Positions 20,015-22,110 of a stretch of 22,110 nucleotides of DNA are shown one piece after another. The stretch comes from a virus, in the IMG/VR virus record IMGVR_UViG_3300036981_000049, positions 1-22,110 of that record. The stretch is one strand, 5' to 3'. A program made the position numbers and the translations under genes. The first letter of the stretch is position 1. The number at the start of each line of letters is the position of its first letter. The notes under the pieces are model-generated. The model did not search any database. It was given only the letters and a program-made list of their open reading frames with translations, and was not told where the DNA came from.

Positions 20015-22110
20015 TAGCTCAGGAAACTACACTCTCCCCGCTGGTAATCCGGTTATTTCCGGGACAGTCATCGAAGACACTTGGGCCAATCCCACAATGG
20101 TGGATATTGGCAACGAGATAACTGCCAGCCTACCCCGCGCCGGGACAGCACCTATGACAGGGCCACTCATCCTGTCCAGGGATGGTCAGCTTGCTCTTGA
20201 GGCGGTTTCGTTTCAACAGCTAAACGCCTCTCTTGGTGGTGCATCAAACTTCCTTCCTGCCGGTGCAATTCAGGCATTTGCCATGAGTGCTGTCCCGACA
20301 GGATGGCTCAAGTGTGATGGTTCGGCGGTGTCTCGGACAACCTATGCAAACCTGTTCACCACCATCGGCACAACCTACGGGGCAGGGAACGGGACGACCA
20401 CGTTCAACCTTCCTGATCTTCGTGGTTCCTTTGTCAGAGGTTGGGATGAAGGGAGAAACATTGATCCATCTCGTATATTCGGATCAACTCAAACCCCCTC
20501 TAACCAATATCATGTCCATAATGTCACTGTCACTAATCCTGTTCATGCTCATGGATTAAATGACCCTAGCCATAATCACACCATCAACACGAACAATCCC
20601 GCACATACTCACAATGTCTCTGATTCAACTCATACTCATGGTGTCTCTGATCCTGGTCATGTTCATGCAATGGGTAGGGTCGCTGGTGGTACAGGAGGAC
20701 TACAGTTTACCCCCGGGGGAGGAATGGCGGATATTAGTCCAAATACATCAGGGTCTTTGACTGGTATTGTTCTTAATGCTTCGGGGGCAGGAGTAGGAGT
20801 TATTGCCAATACTACAGGAGTAACCGCCTCTGCTGTAGCCAGCGGAACGGGTATGTCGGTCAACAATGATACTCAGAATACCACTGTTGTCGTTGCGGCT
20901 GAAGGTACTGAATCTCGCCCTTATAATGTGGCGATGGTCTACTGCATCAAAGCTTTCGGCGCACTTCAGACCGATGGATTTGGTACAATGGCTTTCCAGA
21001 ACAAAGAGGCGGTCAACATTACTGGCGGGACTGGTGTCTTCAGTAGTCTGCAATGTACGACCGCTCCAGTAAACCCAAACGATGTGGCCCGATTTGCAGA
21101 CATTGGTGGTCAGCTTCAGAGCATTGTGTCTACGGACTCCCAAGTTCTCTTCGTAGACAACACCGATCCTACGAATCCGATCTTACGTCCTCAGTTGAAT
21201 GTGCCTTACGGTGGGGTAAAACTTGATGCTCATGGGAAAGTTCCGGTCGCTCTACTCGATCCAAGTGGGTACAACTATGAAGGAACTTTCGATGCGTCAC
21301 CTGGAACTCTCCCTACTGGATCGTTCCTTGATGGTTCGTTCTATTCAATCAGTGTCTCAGGAACACTTAATCTCTACCATGAGAACGGAACGTCTACCCC
21401 AACCCTCTGTGTCGTTGGTTCTCGGATTGTCTACCTAGCAGATTCGGCAAGTCTTCCGACACCGTTCTGGTATTTTGAACCGGCTCCTGTACTCAGTGGG
21501 GCTAGTGCCACACAGATTTCATTTGATCCCACTGGTACAATACTGGCGGATGATGTCCAGGCCGCAATCGAGGAAGTCAGTGGGGATGTGACAGCGTTAG
21601 GTAACCCGGTGCAGAGAACCAGTGCCACAGGTGCGGCAATACTCCCGGCTGGAACCAATGCTCAGAGGCCCACGGCTATCGAGGGGCATCTCCGATATAA
21701 CCAAGACACAGATCAATTCGAAGGGTACGCTTCGACCGAGTGGGCTGATATTATTACCGATAGTGCCAGAGCCTTTAACATTGGTAATGGGCAGATTTAC
21801 AAAGATTCCAGCGGTAATGTTGGGATTGGGAATAGTAGTCCCGGTGCATTATTAGACGTTGGCGGGGTAATTGGATGGCAAGGTGGTGCTGGTGCTGTAG
21901 CTAATTTTGCTGGGTCAAATGTTAGTACGGTGAATGGTGGGTTGGTTAGGGTTAACTCTACAACATCAGCCACCACAGATGCCGGTGGTACAGTGTCACT
22001 GGGTGGTTATTACAACGCCACATCCACTTCAATAGATTTTGCAAGCGTGGCCGGGAGAAAAGAGATTGTAACCGCTGGAGACACCTCCGGATATTTACAA
22101 TTAAGTACTA
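20004..22110 (+). CDS. Tail fibre with phage tail-collar domain (open at window end)
   Basis: The reading frame from the ATG at 20004 (AGGAG eight bases upstream) stays open for 702 codons to the end of the window, so the C-terminus is missing. Residues 1-80 resemble a virion-attachment segment, with NYTLPAGNPVISGTVIEDTW and a GTAPMTGPLILSRDGQ module common in fibres. Residues about 85-165 are a tail-collar domain (IQAFAMSAVPTGWLKCDGSA, NLPDLRGSFVRGWD). Six HxH motifs follow at 170, 181, 190, 201, 210 and 219, expected to bind metal ions along a trimeric spike. Further on are GVKLDAHGKVPVALL, the linker VQAAIEEVSGD near 518 and SSGNVGIGNSSPGALLDVGG near 605, all usual fibre modules. The product should bind the host surface. 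The receptor-binding tip lies outside the window. Confidence 0.88.
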   Translation, partial: MPRNSSGNYTLPAGNPVISGTVIEDTWANPTMVDIGNEITASLPRAGTAPMTGPLILSRDGQLALEAVSFQQLNASLGGASNFLPAGAIQAFAMSAVPTGWLKCDGSAVSRTTYANLFTTIGTTYGAGNGTTTFNLPDLRGSFVRGWDEGRNIDPSRIFGSTQTPSNQYHVHNVTVTNPVHAHGLNDPSHNHTINTNNPAHTHNVSDSTHTHGVSDPGHVHAMGRVAGGTGGLQFTPGGGMADISPNTSGSLTGIVLNASGAGVGVIANTTGVTASAVASGTGMSVNNDTQNTTVVVAAEGTESRPYNVAMVYCIKAFGALQTDGFGTMAFQNKEAVNITGGTGVFSSLQCTTAPVNPNDVARFADIGGQLQSIVSTDSQVLFVDNTDPTNPILRPQLNVPYGGVKLDAHGKVPVALLDPSGYNYEGTFDASPGTLPTGSFLDGSFYSISVSGTLNLYHENGTSTPTLCVVGSRIVYLADSASLPTPFWYFEPAPVLSGASATQISFDPTGTILADDVQAAIEEVSGDVTALGNPVQRTSATGAAILPAGTNAQRPTAIEGHLRYNQDTDQFEGYASTEWADIITDSARAFNIGNGQIYKDSSGNVGIGNSSPGALLDVGGVIGWQGGAGAVANFAGSNVSTVNGGLVRVNSTTSATTDAGGTVSLGGYYNATSTSIDFASVAGRKEIVTAGDTSGYLQLST

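Noticed and set aside
20287-21855. Several short frames within the fibre gene
   Set aside because: A single frame from 20004 is open without interruption to the window end and carries the collar, HxH and fibre motifs. The others are shadows.

Overview
The window is a stretch of tailed-phage or prophage DNA. It holds the left part of the virion-structure (late) module of a short-tailed, podovirus-like phage. All convincing genes lie on the + strand. They are tightly packed, most have GGAGG-type ribosome binding sites, and many stop and start codons overlap (ATGA, TGATG, TAATG), which suggests a Gram-negative bacterial host. No bacterial genes, tRNA, integrase or CRISPR array are visible. The host genus and lifestyle cannot be told from the window.

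Layout. Bases 1-890 are non-coding and highly unusual. They contain two G-rich GGTTGG/GGTGG tracts, a 37/38-bp imperfect direct repeat, five copies of an 18-bp iteron-like repeat, and a GTGTC/CTGTC pentanucleotide tract with no adenine on the + strand for 108 bases. The packaging genes follow (891-5070): small terminase, a 37-residue membrane peptide, an unknown protein, a DUF1599-like protein, and a large terminase split at its P-loop by a LAGLIDADG-containing intein of class 3 type. Then come a Gly-rich small protein, the portal, two small proteins, a scaffold-like protein, a proline-rich 55-residue protein and the major capsid protein (5067-10118). A free-standing HNH-type endonuclease gene sits just after the capsid gene, and its ribosome binding site lies inside a perfect 13-bp hairpin. 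From 10857 to 13638 are unknown virion-type proteins and a head-tail adaptor. From 13635 to 20014 are a P22 gp10-like tail protein, a GNAT-like acetyltransferase and three large probable DNA-ejection proteins. From 20004 to the window end is an open tail-fibre gene with a tail-collar domain and a ladder of six HxH motifs.

How it works together. Terminase would pump DNA through the portal into a shell of capsid protein built on the scaffold. The adaptor and gp10-like protein would close the portal. The three ejection proteins would be packaged and injected with the DNA, and the fibre would bind the host. Two endonuclease-bearing selfish elements, the intein and the HNH gene, sit in or beside the two most conserved parts of this module: the terminase ATPase and the capsid gene.

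The strongest candidates for something new are the adenine-free satellite/iteron region upstream of terS, the start-site-masking hairpin of the HNH gene, and a few small or overlapping membrane-protein reading frames. No wholly new multi-gene system is evident. The rest is a recognisable podovirus head-tail module. All family assignments are from sequence pattern recognition, not database searches.
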